Origin: Fen-1362 sp049516395
GTDB taxonomy: Bacteria; Planctomycetota; Phycisphaerae; Sedimentisphaerales; Anaerobacaceae
NCBI GenBank assembly: GCA_049516395.1
Contig: JBEKTD010000001.1
Span: 124,001-188,000, forward strand
Direction of reading: 5' to 3'
Length of the DNA stretch: 64,000 bases
The position numbers were made by a program, and so were the translations under genes. The stretch's first letter is position 1. Each line of letters opens with the position of its first letter. This document shows, piece by piece, positions 18,901-24,439 of this stretch. Below the pieces are notes generated by a model, which saw only the letters and a program-made list of their open reading frames with translations, was not told the origin of the DNA and made no database searches.

Positions 18901-19081
18901 AGGTAAGCTTGTAGTTTCCCGCGCCGGCGTATGTACCGGGAGATATTATGACCGTGTCGCCGGGTGAGGCAGCGTTGATTGCCGACTGAATTGTTGAGTA
19001 CTGGCCGGGGACTAAAAGTTCTGCGCCAAAGGCGCACGAGACCATCAGCAAAAATGCTGTTATTACGATGACCCTCTTCAT
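15980..19081 (-). CDS. Secreted beta-helix / PQQ-propeller / dockerin-like protein
   Basis: 1033 aa. Residues 1-19 are a signal peptide (VIVITAFLLMVSCAFGA). Residues 20-410 form a right-handed beta helix of the polymorphic-outer-membrane type (repeated GGGIY and NC-I words). Residues about 415-505 look like a beta-sandwich domain (VTKPAGGEIWATGSKHPI). Residues 540-960 hold PQQ-like propeller blades (IYSIDDLGELNWIYD, IYALDADGSELWTF, LYALDANSGSIKWV). The end (LVNFADFALLGESW, GDVDRDAYINIWDLNALVEE) is dockerin-like with Ca-binding Asp/Asn residues. It is likely a cell-surface protein. GGCAGGAA precedes the ATG. Confidence 0.85.
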   Translation of the reverse strand: MKRVIVITAFLLMVSCAFGAELLVPGQYSTIQSAINAASPGDTVIISPGTYAGAGNYKLTFSGKAITVRSIDPNDTSVVENTVIDCNGLGRGCTIDANVVLNGLTITNGNYSTGGGIYITAGAPLIRNCNIRGNYAANGGGGIYCSVSSTTLTIIDSNISGNSSVMQGGGIFGTLVVINNCKIVNNQAVTGGGLYVYSLTADRLLIAGNIASGTTSANGGGIYAYSGTVNINNSIVAGNFAQANGGGIFKAAYVRMTMSNCSLAGNAASGLGGGIYLGDSAFSAIHSIFWDNKDSTGITTSAQIYPLPIYNVVLFSCIQDDNQNDANIPLGGASNGNIDDDPMFVREPNDGGDGWGIGGNDDYGDLHLRPNSPCIDAGNPLYIPGPNVTDIDGKPRLMGSAVDMGAYEYDKIIVVTKPAGGEIWATGSKHPIMWDKYGIGSVDVLFSSDNGNTWETIANAIADANSYLWQLPDNIESNQCVISVVPDNNDANVISQPSGLFTVNWYPTRPAVPSEWLRRGLLPSPNSNENAGPRIGCTKWVFQTNGPVSSQVAVTRPYWDSYWIYIGSEDGNIYSIDDLGELNWIYDINTAVVGSPAVGYYWMVYVAGQNGLLYAIDDYGDISWTHKTGGPIYSTPVVGYDGKIYVCSEDGLIYALDADGSELWTFATKGPANLNGAIFATPVIDRNGTVYIGGLYEPNLYALDANSGSIKWVCNFGAVEAVPIVSNSNWGALEPNKGQILASPAIGPDGTIYQTLVSDPNLYAVDPCTGNILWMTPLRPDPCYYCVSGNTQCCSIITQYTNAIKNHTTISPSLLQQYESCNEGRWQGISATGWINYWFSSGWSSPVVGSDGTIYVSFDDPYLRAVEPNGTIKWITRLGLIGGFTLSIDKNDLIYAASDDNFVCVVDPNGQEVSRFQGKGWVSFPAIAEDGTIIISDANNRVWAITSTSCDGQSPVLHIPADLRANGLVNFADFALLGESWHDCTDPFDPVFCASGISKYGLYAPGDVDRDAYINIWDLNALVEEWLTQSDFE

Positions 19082-19415
19082 TTTCCTGCCCTTTCAGAAC
19101 AATATGAAAACTATTATACCAATACTGTCCCGTTCATTTCCACTGAAAAACCACCTGAACAGCCGTTGCCTTCGGCATCTTCTCTTTATAATATAAAGTC
19201 CACAACCACCCTTTTTTGTTACAGTTTTTTTGTAATTTTTTCGCGGATTTCCAAAAAAAGCGAAAAATTGTAACGAATGCCTTCTTTGCCATGGGCGTTT
19301 AGCTGCCATCTGCATATCTGCATAGCCAGCACCTTTGGCAACTAAGCCCAGCGAAAATTTTCTTGAAAAATCAGCATTTTTAGGATAAATACTGAGCCGA
19401 GAAAGGAAAAAGACA
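19082..19415. other. Divergent intergenic region with an ECF-associated motif
   Basis: 334 bases between the dockerin protein (minus) and the PLP enzyme (plus). At 19216-19276 the words GTTACAG, TTTCGCGGA, TTTCCAAA, GAAAAA and TTGTAAC occur in the same order as upstream of the ECF sigma gene at 4926-4981. Several T and A runs surround them. No gene is seen here. Confidence 0.4.
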
Positions 19416-20663
19416 ATGGCAGACGCGTCGAAAAAAGTGAAAAAACTTCATAGCGGTTCGACAAGCTCATCGTACCGAGCAACGTCGAGGAGCCGGGCAT
19501 CGATGGCGACAAGGGCGATTCACGCGGGAGAACCGAGGCAGAAATACGCCGACTCGCTGATGACGCCGATTGTGCAGACCGCCACATTTACCTTCAAAAA
19601 CAGCAAGGCAATCGAGGATTACACCAAGAAGGGCAAGGCACATTATGAATATGGCCGATACGGCAACCCGACCGCCAAAATCGCCGAGCAGCGATTGGCC
19701 GACCTCGAAGGTGCAGAGGACTGCGTCGTATTTTCATCGGGGATGAGCGCAATTACCACCACGATTTTGTCGCTTGTACATTCAGGCGACCATATTGTTA
19801 TTACCGACGACAGTTATAAAAAGACGCTGGAGTTCTGCCAGTCATATCTCAAGCAGTTCGCGATTGACTGTACGATTGTCCCATTCGGCAGCTATGACTT
19901 TATCGACAAGGCAATCAGAAAAAACACCCGCTTCATTTTTTCCGAATCGCCCACCAATCCGTATCTGAACATCTTCGACCTTGTGAAAATCAAAAGAATC
20001 GCCGACAAGCACAAGATCCTTACGCTTATTGACTCGACTTTTGCGACACCGTACAACCAGAGGCCCATCGAATTCGGTATGGACCTTGTCCTGCAAAGCT
20101 GCACCAAGTATTTAGCGGGCCATAACGACATTTTGGCCGGGGCGGTATTAGGCAGACAGGAACTGGTAGAAAAAATCCGCGATTTGCACAAATCAATGGG
20201 CGGCACTATCGACCCGCACTGCTGCTATATGCTTTTGCGCGGATTAAAGACATTCCCGCTTCGCATCCGTTATCAGAACGAATCCGCGTTGCGAATCGCT
20301 GAATGGCTTGAAGCACATCCGGCGATAAGGCGTGTTTATTATCCCTTCCTGCCAAGTCATCAGCACTATGAGGTCGCGACACAGCAGATGCAGGGCGGCG
20401 GCGGCGTAGTTTCGTTCGAGGTAAAAGGGACTCTTATCGACTCCAAACGGCTGCTTGACCGGCTGAAACTGATTAACATCGGGCCGTCGCTGGGCGGCGT
20501 GGAATCGCTGATTACCCATCCCGCTCTTGTTAGTTATTATGACTACAGCCGAAAGGAACGATACAAACTGGGGATTACAGACACACTGTTCCGGCTGGCC
20601 GTGGGCATTGAAGACACTGACGACCTAATCGCTGACCTCGACGGGGCATTGCGCAAATCCTGA
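19416..20663 (+). CDS. Cys/Met-metabolism PLP-dependent enzyme (cystathionine gamma-synthase/lyase family)
   Basis: 415 aa. Core motifs: ATRAIHAGEPRQ, TPIVQTATFTF, YEYGRYGNPT, FSSGMSAITTTILSLV, TLIDSTFATP, and LQSCTKYLAGHND containing the PLP lysine. SLGGVESLITHPA and FRLAVGIEDTDDL close the protein. The family builds or breaks C-S bonds in methionine and cysteine metabolism; the LAGHND context favours gamma-synthase or gamma-lyase, not beta-lyase. Residues 1-29 are a Ser/Arg/Lys-rich tail absent from most relatives. AGGA precedes the chosen ATG; an internal ATG at 19503 (GAGGAG upstream) would give a standard-length protein. Confidence 0.88.
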   Translation: MADASKKVKKLHSGSTSSSYRATSRSRASMATRAIHAGEPRQKYADSLMTPIVQTATFTFKNSKAIEDYTKKGKAHYEYGRYGNPTAKIAEQRLADLEGAEDCVVFSSGMSAITTTILSLVHSGDHIVITDDSYKKTLEFCQSYLKQFAIDCTIVPFGSYDFIDKAIRKNTRFIFSESPTNPYLNIFDLVKIKRIADKHKILTLIDSTFATPYNQRPIEFGMDLVLQSCTKYLAGHNDILAGAVLGRQELVEKIRDLHKSMGGTIDPHCCYMLLRGLKTFPLRIRYQNESALRIAEWLEAHPAIRRVYYPFLPSHQHYEVATQQMQGGGGVVSFEVKGTLIDSKRLLDRLKLINIGPSLGGVESLITHPALVSYYDYSRKERYKLGITDTLFRLAVGIEDTDDLIADLDGALRKS

Positions 20664-20673
20664 ACATACGACT

Positions 20674-20692
20674 GTTACTAACTGTTAGTAAC
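20674..20692. repeat. Perfect 19-base palindrome between convergent genes
   Basis: GTTACTAAC (20674-20682), one T, then GTTAGTAAC (20684-20692). It ends one base before the stop of the downstream convergent gene. There is no strong T run, so it may be a weak bidirectional transcript end or a protein-binding site. Confidence 0.5.
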
Positions 20693-20693
20693 T

Positions 20694-21413
20694 TTAGAAG
20701 TCGTATTCGAATCTCCACGATTTGTAGGTGACATTATCTGCCATTATCCATTCGACGTGCCCGTCGAGAAACAAATAGTGACATCCCGGTCTGGCCTTGC
20801 CCTGACTGTGCCGGATTCTCGCGACCCGCCTGTTGTCCGGCGTATTGATATCATTCGCCAAGTGGTCGGTACTCCACACATCACACATATCCCATCCCGG
20901 ATTCCCTTCTGTTGTTATGATGGCTCGATTCGGGCCGTCTTCGTTGTCTGCCAAGTATATTTTTGTGTCTAATTTTTTAAGCCCGAACATTCTCGTAGGA
21001 TTATCTACGGCGTGCCCGCTTGTATCGCTGGGACTGGCAAACTCCCAGCCATTAACCACAAAACAAACCGTTTGATTCTTGTTGGGATAGCTCGGACAAC
21101 GATACATCTTGACATTGCGGTAGTCATTGCCTATCGAGCGCTCCGACAGATACGGCATAAATAACTGAAACCAGGTCTTACTCAACCCACTGGTTCCACG
21201 CGGGATAAAAAAATTCCATGCTTCGGCATAGAAATTTACCGCAAGGCCAATCTGCTTCAGATTACTTCTGCACACAGTTGCCTGTGCCTGCTTTCTTGCC
21301 GCAGTCAAGGCGGGCAAAAGCACCCCCATCAGAAGCGCTATGATAGATATCACGACTAAAAGCTCGACTAACGTGAAGGCATTTCGCGGGACAACAAACC
21401 ATCGTTTCATCAT
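20694..21413 (-). CDS. Prepilin-type protein with DGH motif (type II secretion-like pseudopilin)
   Basis: 239 aa. The classical cleavage/methylation site is present: NAFTLVELLVVISIIALLMGV with Glu at +5. It continues with ARKQAQATVCRSNLKQIGLA, the usual planctomycete pseudopilin pattern. The C-terminus has HYLFLDGHVEWIM. It would be cleaved by a prepilin peptidase and assembled or anchored in the membrane. GAGGTAG lies before the two tandem ATGs. It is alone, convergent to the PLP enzyme and upstream of the mobile element. Confidence 0.85.
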   Translation of the reverse strand: MMKRWFVVPRNAFTLVELLVVISIIALLMGVLLPALTAARKQAQATVCRSNLKQIGLAVNFYAEAWNFFIPRGTSGLSKTWFQLFMPYLSERSIGNDYRNVKMYRCPSYPNKNQTVCFVVNGWEFASPSDTSGHAVDNPTRMFGLKKLDTKIYLADNEDGPNRAIITTEGNPGWDMCDVWSTDHLANDINTPDNRRVARIRHSQGKARPGCHYLFLDGHVEWIMADNVTYKSWRFEYDF

Positions 21414-21510
21414 CTACCTCACTGACTGATTATGTCTATTTGCAATTCATCAGCCATTATAATCGCCGCATCCGCCTTTGGACAGACCCTGTTTTACCAC
21501 TGTAAAATGA

Positions 21511-21518
21511 CCCTATTT
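21511..21518. repeat. Target site duplication, left copy (CCCTATTT)
   Basis: CCCTATTT directly abuts the left terminal inverted repeat; the same 8 bases abut the right one at 24168-24175. IS1595-family elements typically make 8-bp duplications. Confidence 0.9.
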
Positions 21519-21544
21519 CGGAAGTATATACTTAACGCACAAGG
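21519..21544. repeat. Left terminal inverted repeat (26 bp)
   Basis: Begins CGGAAGTATATACTTAACGC and continues to CACAAGG. It is the exact reverse complement of 24142-24167. It contains the 12-bp palindrome AAGTATATACTT, a possible transposase-binding core. Confidence 0.93.
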
Positions 21545-21553
21545 GAAAGGGGT

Positions 21554-21964
21554 TTAATATAAATCGTGCACTTGTGTAACCCACAAAATGACGAATGTTC
21601 TGTCTTTTCGTATGCCTGCCAAGCGATGGGCGTCTGTAAGACGAAAAACTTTTATCTTTTCATCTTTACTAATAGGATAATGATTTGAATTAGCTTTTAT
21701 TTGCTCAAAAGGGATTTTTTCATATCCTAATCCCGTTCGTGCGCTCGTTTCGATTTGTTGCCACGTCATTTGACCAAGTTTATGAACAGTATTTGCAAAT
21801 TCTTTTTTAACTTGGCCATCGCATCTTTCCAAACAATGATTGTTATCATCGCATCGAATATCGAATAATGGTTTGAATGTTTGATAGCTGACTGTTGTTG
21901 TAGAGTGCAACCTGATACCATCTCTTTGGTTTGTTTCTCGATTCTTAAGGTGTTTATCGCCCAT
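21554..21964 (-). CDS. panT: Putative toxin paired with the Panacea-domain antitoxin
   Basis: 136 aa, starting 3 bases after the antitoxin stop and ending 10 bases inside the left terminal repeat. The C-terminal part KVFRLTDAHRLAGIRKDRTF followed by VILWVTQVHDLY has the strand-rich, His/Arg/Tyr-containing look of RelE-like ribonuclease toxins, but I cannot assign a toxin fold. The N-terminal part has two Cys (FDIRCDDNNHCLERCDG region). The role as toxin is inferred from position: Panacea antitoxins are encoded beside diverse toxins. No signal peptide or membrane segment is seen. Confidence 0.6.
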   Translation of the reverse strand: MGDKHLKNRETNQRDGIRLHSTTTVSYQTFKPLFDIRCDDNNHCLERCDGQVKKEFANTVHKLGQMTWQQIETSARTGLGYEKIPFEQIKANSNHYPISKDEKIKVFRLTDAHRLAGIRKDRTFVILWVTQVHDLY

Positions 21965-21967
21965 TAC

Positions 21968-22420
21968 TTATTTAGTCAGTAATGTCTTAAAATAATCCTT
22001 CATCGCTTGTTGATTTATAACCGAATTCATTGGTGTATTTTTGAAAGGAGGTTCATCGTGCGTAAGACAAGCTAATTTCCACGCGGAAAACTGTCCGTAA
22101 ACCTCGTAAACATCGTTCAACAAACTTTTAACTTTTGGGGAATATTTATCCAAATCAATATTGTCTGGTTTAGATATTGGCCCGCTCTCGCTCCCTTTGT
22201 ATTTATGATATAAAGTTGGGATAACAGGGCCATATTTCCAAGCTTCAATCGGTTCATCAAAAAGGGGTTTGTCCTCAATAGCCAAATGAAATCCCTGAGC
22301 ATAGTAAACCAGCTTTTGTAGTTTTAGATTTGAAATGCTGTCACCGCAATCCTCATCCACAAGAGAAAGGAAATAATCAGCTATATCTTGCGCAGTTAAT
22401 TGTACCGCCAGCTCTGCCAT
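21968..22420 (-). CDS. panA: Panacea (DUF4065) domain antitoxin
   Basis: 150 aa from the ATG at 22420, with AAAGGA upstream; a longer frame starts at 22462. Family features: TAQDIADYFLSLVDEDCGDS, then ISNLKLQKLVYYAQGFHLA (the most typical stretch), PLFDEPIEAWKYGPVIPTLY and YGQFSAWKLACLTHDEPPF. Panacea domains neutralise many unrelated toxins and also occur in SocA-type adaptors. It is the first gene of a two-gene unit with the putative toxin, driven by the leftward half of the palindromic promoter at 22557-22601. Confidence 0.88.
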   Translation of the reverse strand: MAELAVQLTAQDIADYFLSLVDEDCGDSISNLKLQKLVYYAQGFHLAIEDKPLFDEPIEAWKYGPVIPTLYHKYKGSESGPISKPDNIDLDKYSPKVKSLLNDVYEVYGQFSAWKLACLTHDEPPFKNTPMNSVINQQAMKDYFKTLLTK

Positions 22421-22556
22421 TTTGGATTCCTTTCTATTTTGATTATACCATAATATCGGCAAGGGTTGGATAGGGACTATTCGATAAATTTCGATGTGCG
22501 TAAGTCCTTATGTGGCAAGGGGATAGATATGTTGTCGAGAATATTTTACAAAAAAC

Positions 22557-22601
22557 TAATTATTATACTTGACAAAATTTGTGCGTCAAGTATAATAATT
22601 A
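22557..22601. promoter_or_regulatory. Palindromic divergent promoter of antitoxin and transposase
   Basis: A 17-bp perfect inverted repeat (22557-22573 and 22585-22601) surrounds an 11-base loop. On the plus strand it holds TTGACA (22569-22574), 16 bases, then TATAAT (22591-22596). On the minus strand it holds TTGACG (22589-22584), 16 bases, then TATAAT (22567-22562). The rightward -10 ends 7 bases before the transposase ATG. The symmetry suggests coordinated firing and possibly a repressor operator. Confidence 0.8.
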
Positions 22602-22603
22602 TT

Positions 22604-23572
22604 ATGAAAAATCAAGACAAAAAACCTGTTCAGACAAAAGACGAAATTGTTAAAGAGTTGCCAATAGCTTGTTCAAACGAAGCGGCGGCGGTGTATTTTA
22701 TAGAAAAGCAACGATGGGGTGAGCACCCCGCTTGTCCCCATTGTGGCAGTATCAAAGTATCCAAAATGACAGACAAGGACGGTGGACGGAACAAGAGATT
22801 TCTTTGGCGTTGTCACGAGGATGGTTGCAAAAAACAATTCACTGTTCGCGTCGGCACAGTTTTTGAAGATTCACGAGTGCCGCTTAAAATATGGTGTCAC
22901 GCTTTCTGGGCGGCTTGCGCATCCAAGAACGGTGTAAGTGCCTTACAGATTAAGCGGGAGTGCAATGTAACTTACAAAACGGCTTTGTTTATTATGCACC
23001 GTATCCGCTACGCGATGACTGCGCCACAACAGCAAGAAAAACTACAAGGCACAATTGAAGCGGACGAAACTTATGTTGGGGGCAAGCCGAGATTTCACGG
23101 AGAAGGATTACGAGGACGCGGCACACCAAAAACACCCGTTCTGGCTTTAGTTGAACGCAATGGTGGTGTTCGGACGCGCGTTGTTTCAAATGTAACAGCC
23201 GAAGTGTTAAAAACTGAATTACGAAAAGAGGTTAAATTATCATCAAGAATTATCACCGACGAAAATCCCGCTTATAAAAACGTTACAAAAGTATTTTGGG
23301 GCGGGCATAAAACAGTATGTCACGGTCGGCGCGAATATGTTCGGGGTGATATTTATACAAACACGGCGGAGAGTTTCTTTGCTCGCCTCAAAAGGGGCTT
23401 ATATGGCACGTTTCACGCCGTTTCTAAAAAGCACCTACATCGCTATGTTTCCGAGTTCGGGTTTCGTTGGGATACCCGACAATTAAATGATGGGGAGCGC
23501 ATCACAAAAGCAATTAGAGGGGCAGACGGTAAACGTCTAACCTATCGAGAACCAATAGCCAAATCAGCTTGA
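22604..23572 (+). CDS. IS1595-family (ISXO2-like) DDE transposase
   Basis: 322 aa from the ATG at 22604; an upstream in-frame start at 22466 would include promoter sequence. The N-terminus has a zinc-ribbon pattern (CPHCGS, then CHEDGCKKQF). The catalytic domain shows IEADETYVGGKP (first Asp), IITDENPAYKN (second Asp) and YTNTAESFFARLKRGLYGTF (NTAE, third acidic residue), the order seen in ISXO2-like proteins. HRYVSEFGFRWDTR follows. Length matches IS1595 transposases and no frame break is seen. No Shine-Dalgarno sequence is present, and the -10 box is 7 bases upstream. Confidence 0.93.
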   Translation: MKNQDKKPVQTKDEIVKELPIACSNEAAAVYFIEKQRWGEHPACPHCGSIKVSKMTDKDGGRNKRFLWRCHEDGCKKQFTVRVGTVFEDSRVPLKIWCHAFWAACASKNGVSALQIKRECNVTYKTALFIMHRIRYAMTAPQQQEKLQGTIEADETYVGGKPRFHGEGLRGRGTPKTPVLALVERNGGVRTRVVSNVTAEVLKTELRKEVKLSSRIITDENPAYKNVTKVFWGGHKTVCHGRREYVRGDIYTNTAESFFARLKRGLYGTFHAVSKKHLHRYVSEFGFRWDTRQLNDGERITKAIRGADGKRLTYREPIAKSA

Positions 23573-23617
23573 TTTTGCTCTCAAAACAAGTTAATATAGC
23601 CGATATAGTAAAAAGTG

Positions 23618-23702
23618 TGCCCCTGCTCGGAGTCGAACCGAGAAAGCCACACGGGCTACGACATTCCAGGTGCCGTGTGTTTGCCATTTTCACCACAGGG
23701 GC
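23618..23702 (-). tRNA. Class II (Leu-type) tRNA with UGG anticodon
   Basis: An 85-base cloverleaf reads on the minus strand: acceptor GCCCCTG/CAGGGGC, TG at 8-9, D stem GTG/CAC with a TGG-containing loop, anticodon stem CGGCA/TGTCG, loop CCTGGAA, long variable arm AGCC/GGCT, T stem CTCGG/CCGAG with loop TTCGACT, and discriminator A. All stems pair, with a single G-U. D arm, A73 and long variable arm are typical of tRNA-Leu. The loop places UGG (a Pro anticodon) at 34-36, with C in place of the near-universal U33. CCA is not encoded. It could be an altered decoding tRNA or an inactive relic. Confidence 0.7.
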
Positions 23703-23715
23703 ACATAAAAGAGTC

Positions 23716-23740
23716 CTGCGCAGGCATTAAGCCCACGCAG
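23716..23740. repeat. Interrupted hairpin upstream of the tRNA
   Basis: CTGCG (23716-23720) pairs with CGCAG (23736-23740), and inside it GGC pairs with GCC around ATTAA. It lies 13 bases before the tRNA 5' end on the minus strand and could be a promoter-proximal structure or a processing signal. Confidence 0.4.
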
Positions 23741-23757
23741 AACCCTAAAGAATTCTC

Positions 23758-23787
23758 TTGACAAGTGGTGGGGCACGAGGCCATACT
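23758..23787 (+). promoter_or_regulatory. Candidate promoter inside the mobile element
   Basis: TTGACA (23758-23763), 18 bases, then CATACT (23782-23787). The -35 is perfect and the -10 weak. It could start a roughly 90-base transcript that ends at the terminator at 23845, or the leader of the 45-aa gene. Confidence 0.4.
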
Positions 23788-23793
23788 AAAAAT

Positions 23794-23883
23794 CGAGGAT
23801 AGTTCATATTTGCCGTCCTTGTTGGCTATGTTACTGTCCTTTATAGCTGGGTAGTGTTTACGGCACTATCCAGCTTTTCTGTT
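23794..23883 (+). ncRNA. Possible small RNA or attenuated leader
   Basis: The stretch between the candidate promoter and the intrinsic terminator has no start codon followed by a credible frame. Read-through would reach the 45-aa gene at 23940. It may be an element-encoded small RNA or a transcription attenuator; nothing in the sequence decides between them. Confidence 0.3.
23845..23883 (+). terminator. Intrinsic terminator
   Basis: AGCTGGGTAGTG (23845-23856), a 7-base loop, then CACTATCCAGCT (23864-23875) with one G-T pair, followed by TTTTCTGTT. It may also end transposase transcripts, whose gene stops at 23572. Confidence 0.8.
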
Positions 23884-23939
23884 ATTCGTTACTTTTGTCT
23901 TGGTTCCTTAACCTATACAAACTAGGAGTAAAGACCAAT

Positions 23940-24077
23940 ATGGCAAACAAAGAGGGAAACAAGAAGCGAGGCCCAAAAATCGACCATTTAAAGATTGACG
24001 GCAATTGGCAAAGTGCTGTCAATAAAGCACTTAAGAAAAAGAAACCCAAAGAGGGTTGGCCGAAAGAAAGCAAATAG
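23940..24077 (+). CDS. Small basic protein of the mobile element
   Basis: 45 aa from the ATG at 23940, with AGGAG 11 bases upstream. The protein is very basic: KKRGPKIDHLKIDG, then NWQSAVNKALKKKKP and KEGWPKESK. Similar short Lys-rich proteins with an ID-G-W--A--KALKK pattern are, to my memory, common as hypotheticals in many bacteria, but no function is known to me. It is the last gene before the right terminal repeat. Nucleic-acid binding is plausible from charge alone. Confidence 0.6.
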   Translation: MANKEGNKKRGPKIDHLKIDGNWQSAVNKALKKKKPKEGWPKESK

Positions 24078-24141
24078 CTCAAATCAGCGGTTATAAGGGC
24101 TACTTATGCATTATCCCCCTATGTTGCAAAAAAGAAACACG

Positions 24142-24167
24142 CCTTGTGCGTTAAGTATATACTTCCG
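24142..24167. repeat. Right terminal inverted repeat (26 bp)
   Basis: Exact reverse complement of 21519-21544, beginning CCTTGTGCG and ending ACTTCCG. It marks the right end of the element. Confidence 0.93.
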
Positions 24168-24175
24168 CCCTATTT
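24168..24175. repeat. Target site duplication, right copy (CCCTATTT)
   Basis: Same 8 bases as 21511-21518, directly outside the right terminal repeat. The AT-rich sequence from here to 24340 holds no recognisable gene. Confidence 0.9.
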
Positions 24176-24343
24176 TAATGCCAAAAACCACTCAATTTTC
24201 AGTTCAAAATCGGCCAATTTTTTGAAGAAAAATATTGTGTTTTTGCCCTATTTATTTGCCAAACAAGCCATATCAAAACCTTATTATAACATTAATAATC
24301 AGCTTTTATTGCTTTTGTATCATTAACCGAGTGTCCAAAACAA

Positions 24344-24408
24344 TTGTTTCATACAACTGTTTGATACAAATGTTTTATACTTTGTATGAAACAAACGCTT
24401 TATACAAG
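24344..24408. promoter_or_regulatory. Operator array for the TetR regulator
   Basis: TTGTTTCATACAA (24344-24356) and its exact reverse complement TTGTATGAAACAA (24382-24394) flank GTTTGATACAA (24359-24369) and GTTTTATAC (24372-24380). A further GCTTTATACAAG is at 24397-24408. The boxes sit 31-96 bases before the tetR start, as expected for autorepression of the efflux operon. Confidence 0.75.
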
Positions 24409-24439
24409 TGATTAAAAAAGCTGATTCAAGGAGATAAGT

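Larger units (their letters stand above)
21519..24167. mobile_element. IS1595-family transposable element with toxin-antitoxin and tRNA cargo
   Basis: 2649 bases bounded by perfect 26-bp terminal inverted repeats (21519-21544 and 24142-24167) and an 8-bp target duplication. It encodes one ISXO2/IS1595-type transposase (22604-23572), a Panacea-domain antitoxin and putative toxin (21554-22420, opposite strand), a class II tRNA (23618-23702), a terminator-ended possible RNA (23794-23883) and a 45-aa protein (23940-24077). Intact ends and duplication imply fairly recent insertion between a pseudopilin gene and the tetR efflux operon. Its interior is more AT-rich than the flanking genes. Confidence 0.92.

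Noticed and set aside
19503..20663. Later start (ATG at 19503) for the PLP enzyme
   Set aside because: Possible, with GAGGAG upstream, but the 19416 start has a better-placed AGGA. Kept as an alternative only.
22466..22603. 46-codon N-terminal extension of the transposase
   Set aside because: It would be encoded by the palindromic promoter, and the family sequence begins after 22604.
23618..23702. The tRNA as an integrase attachment site
   Set aside because: No integrase is present, the element ends are elsewhere, and the target duplication is of transposase type.
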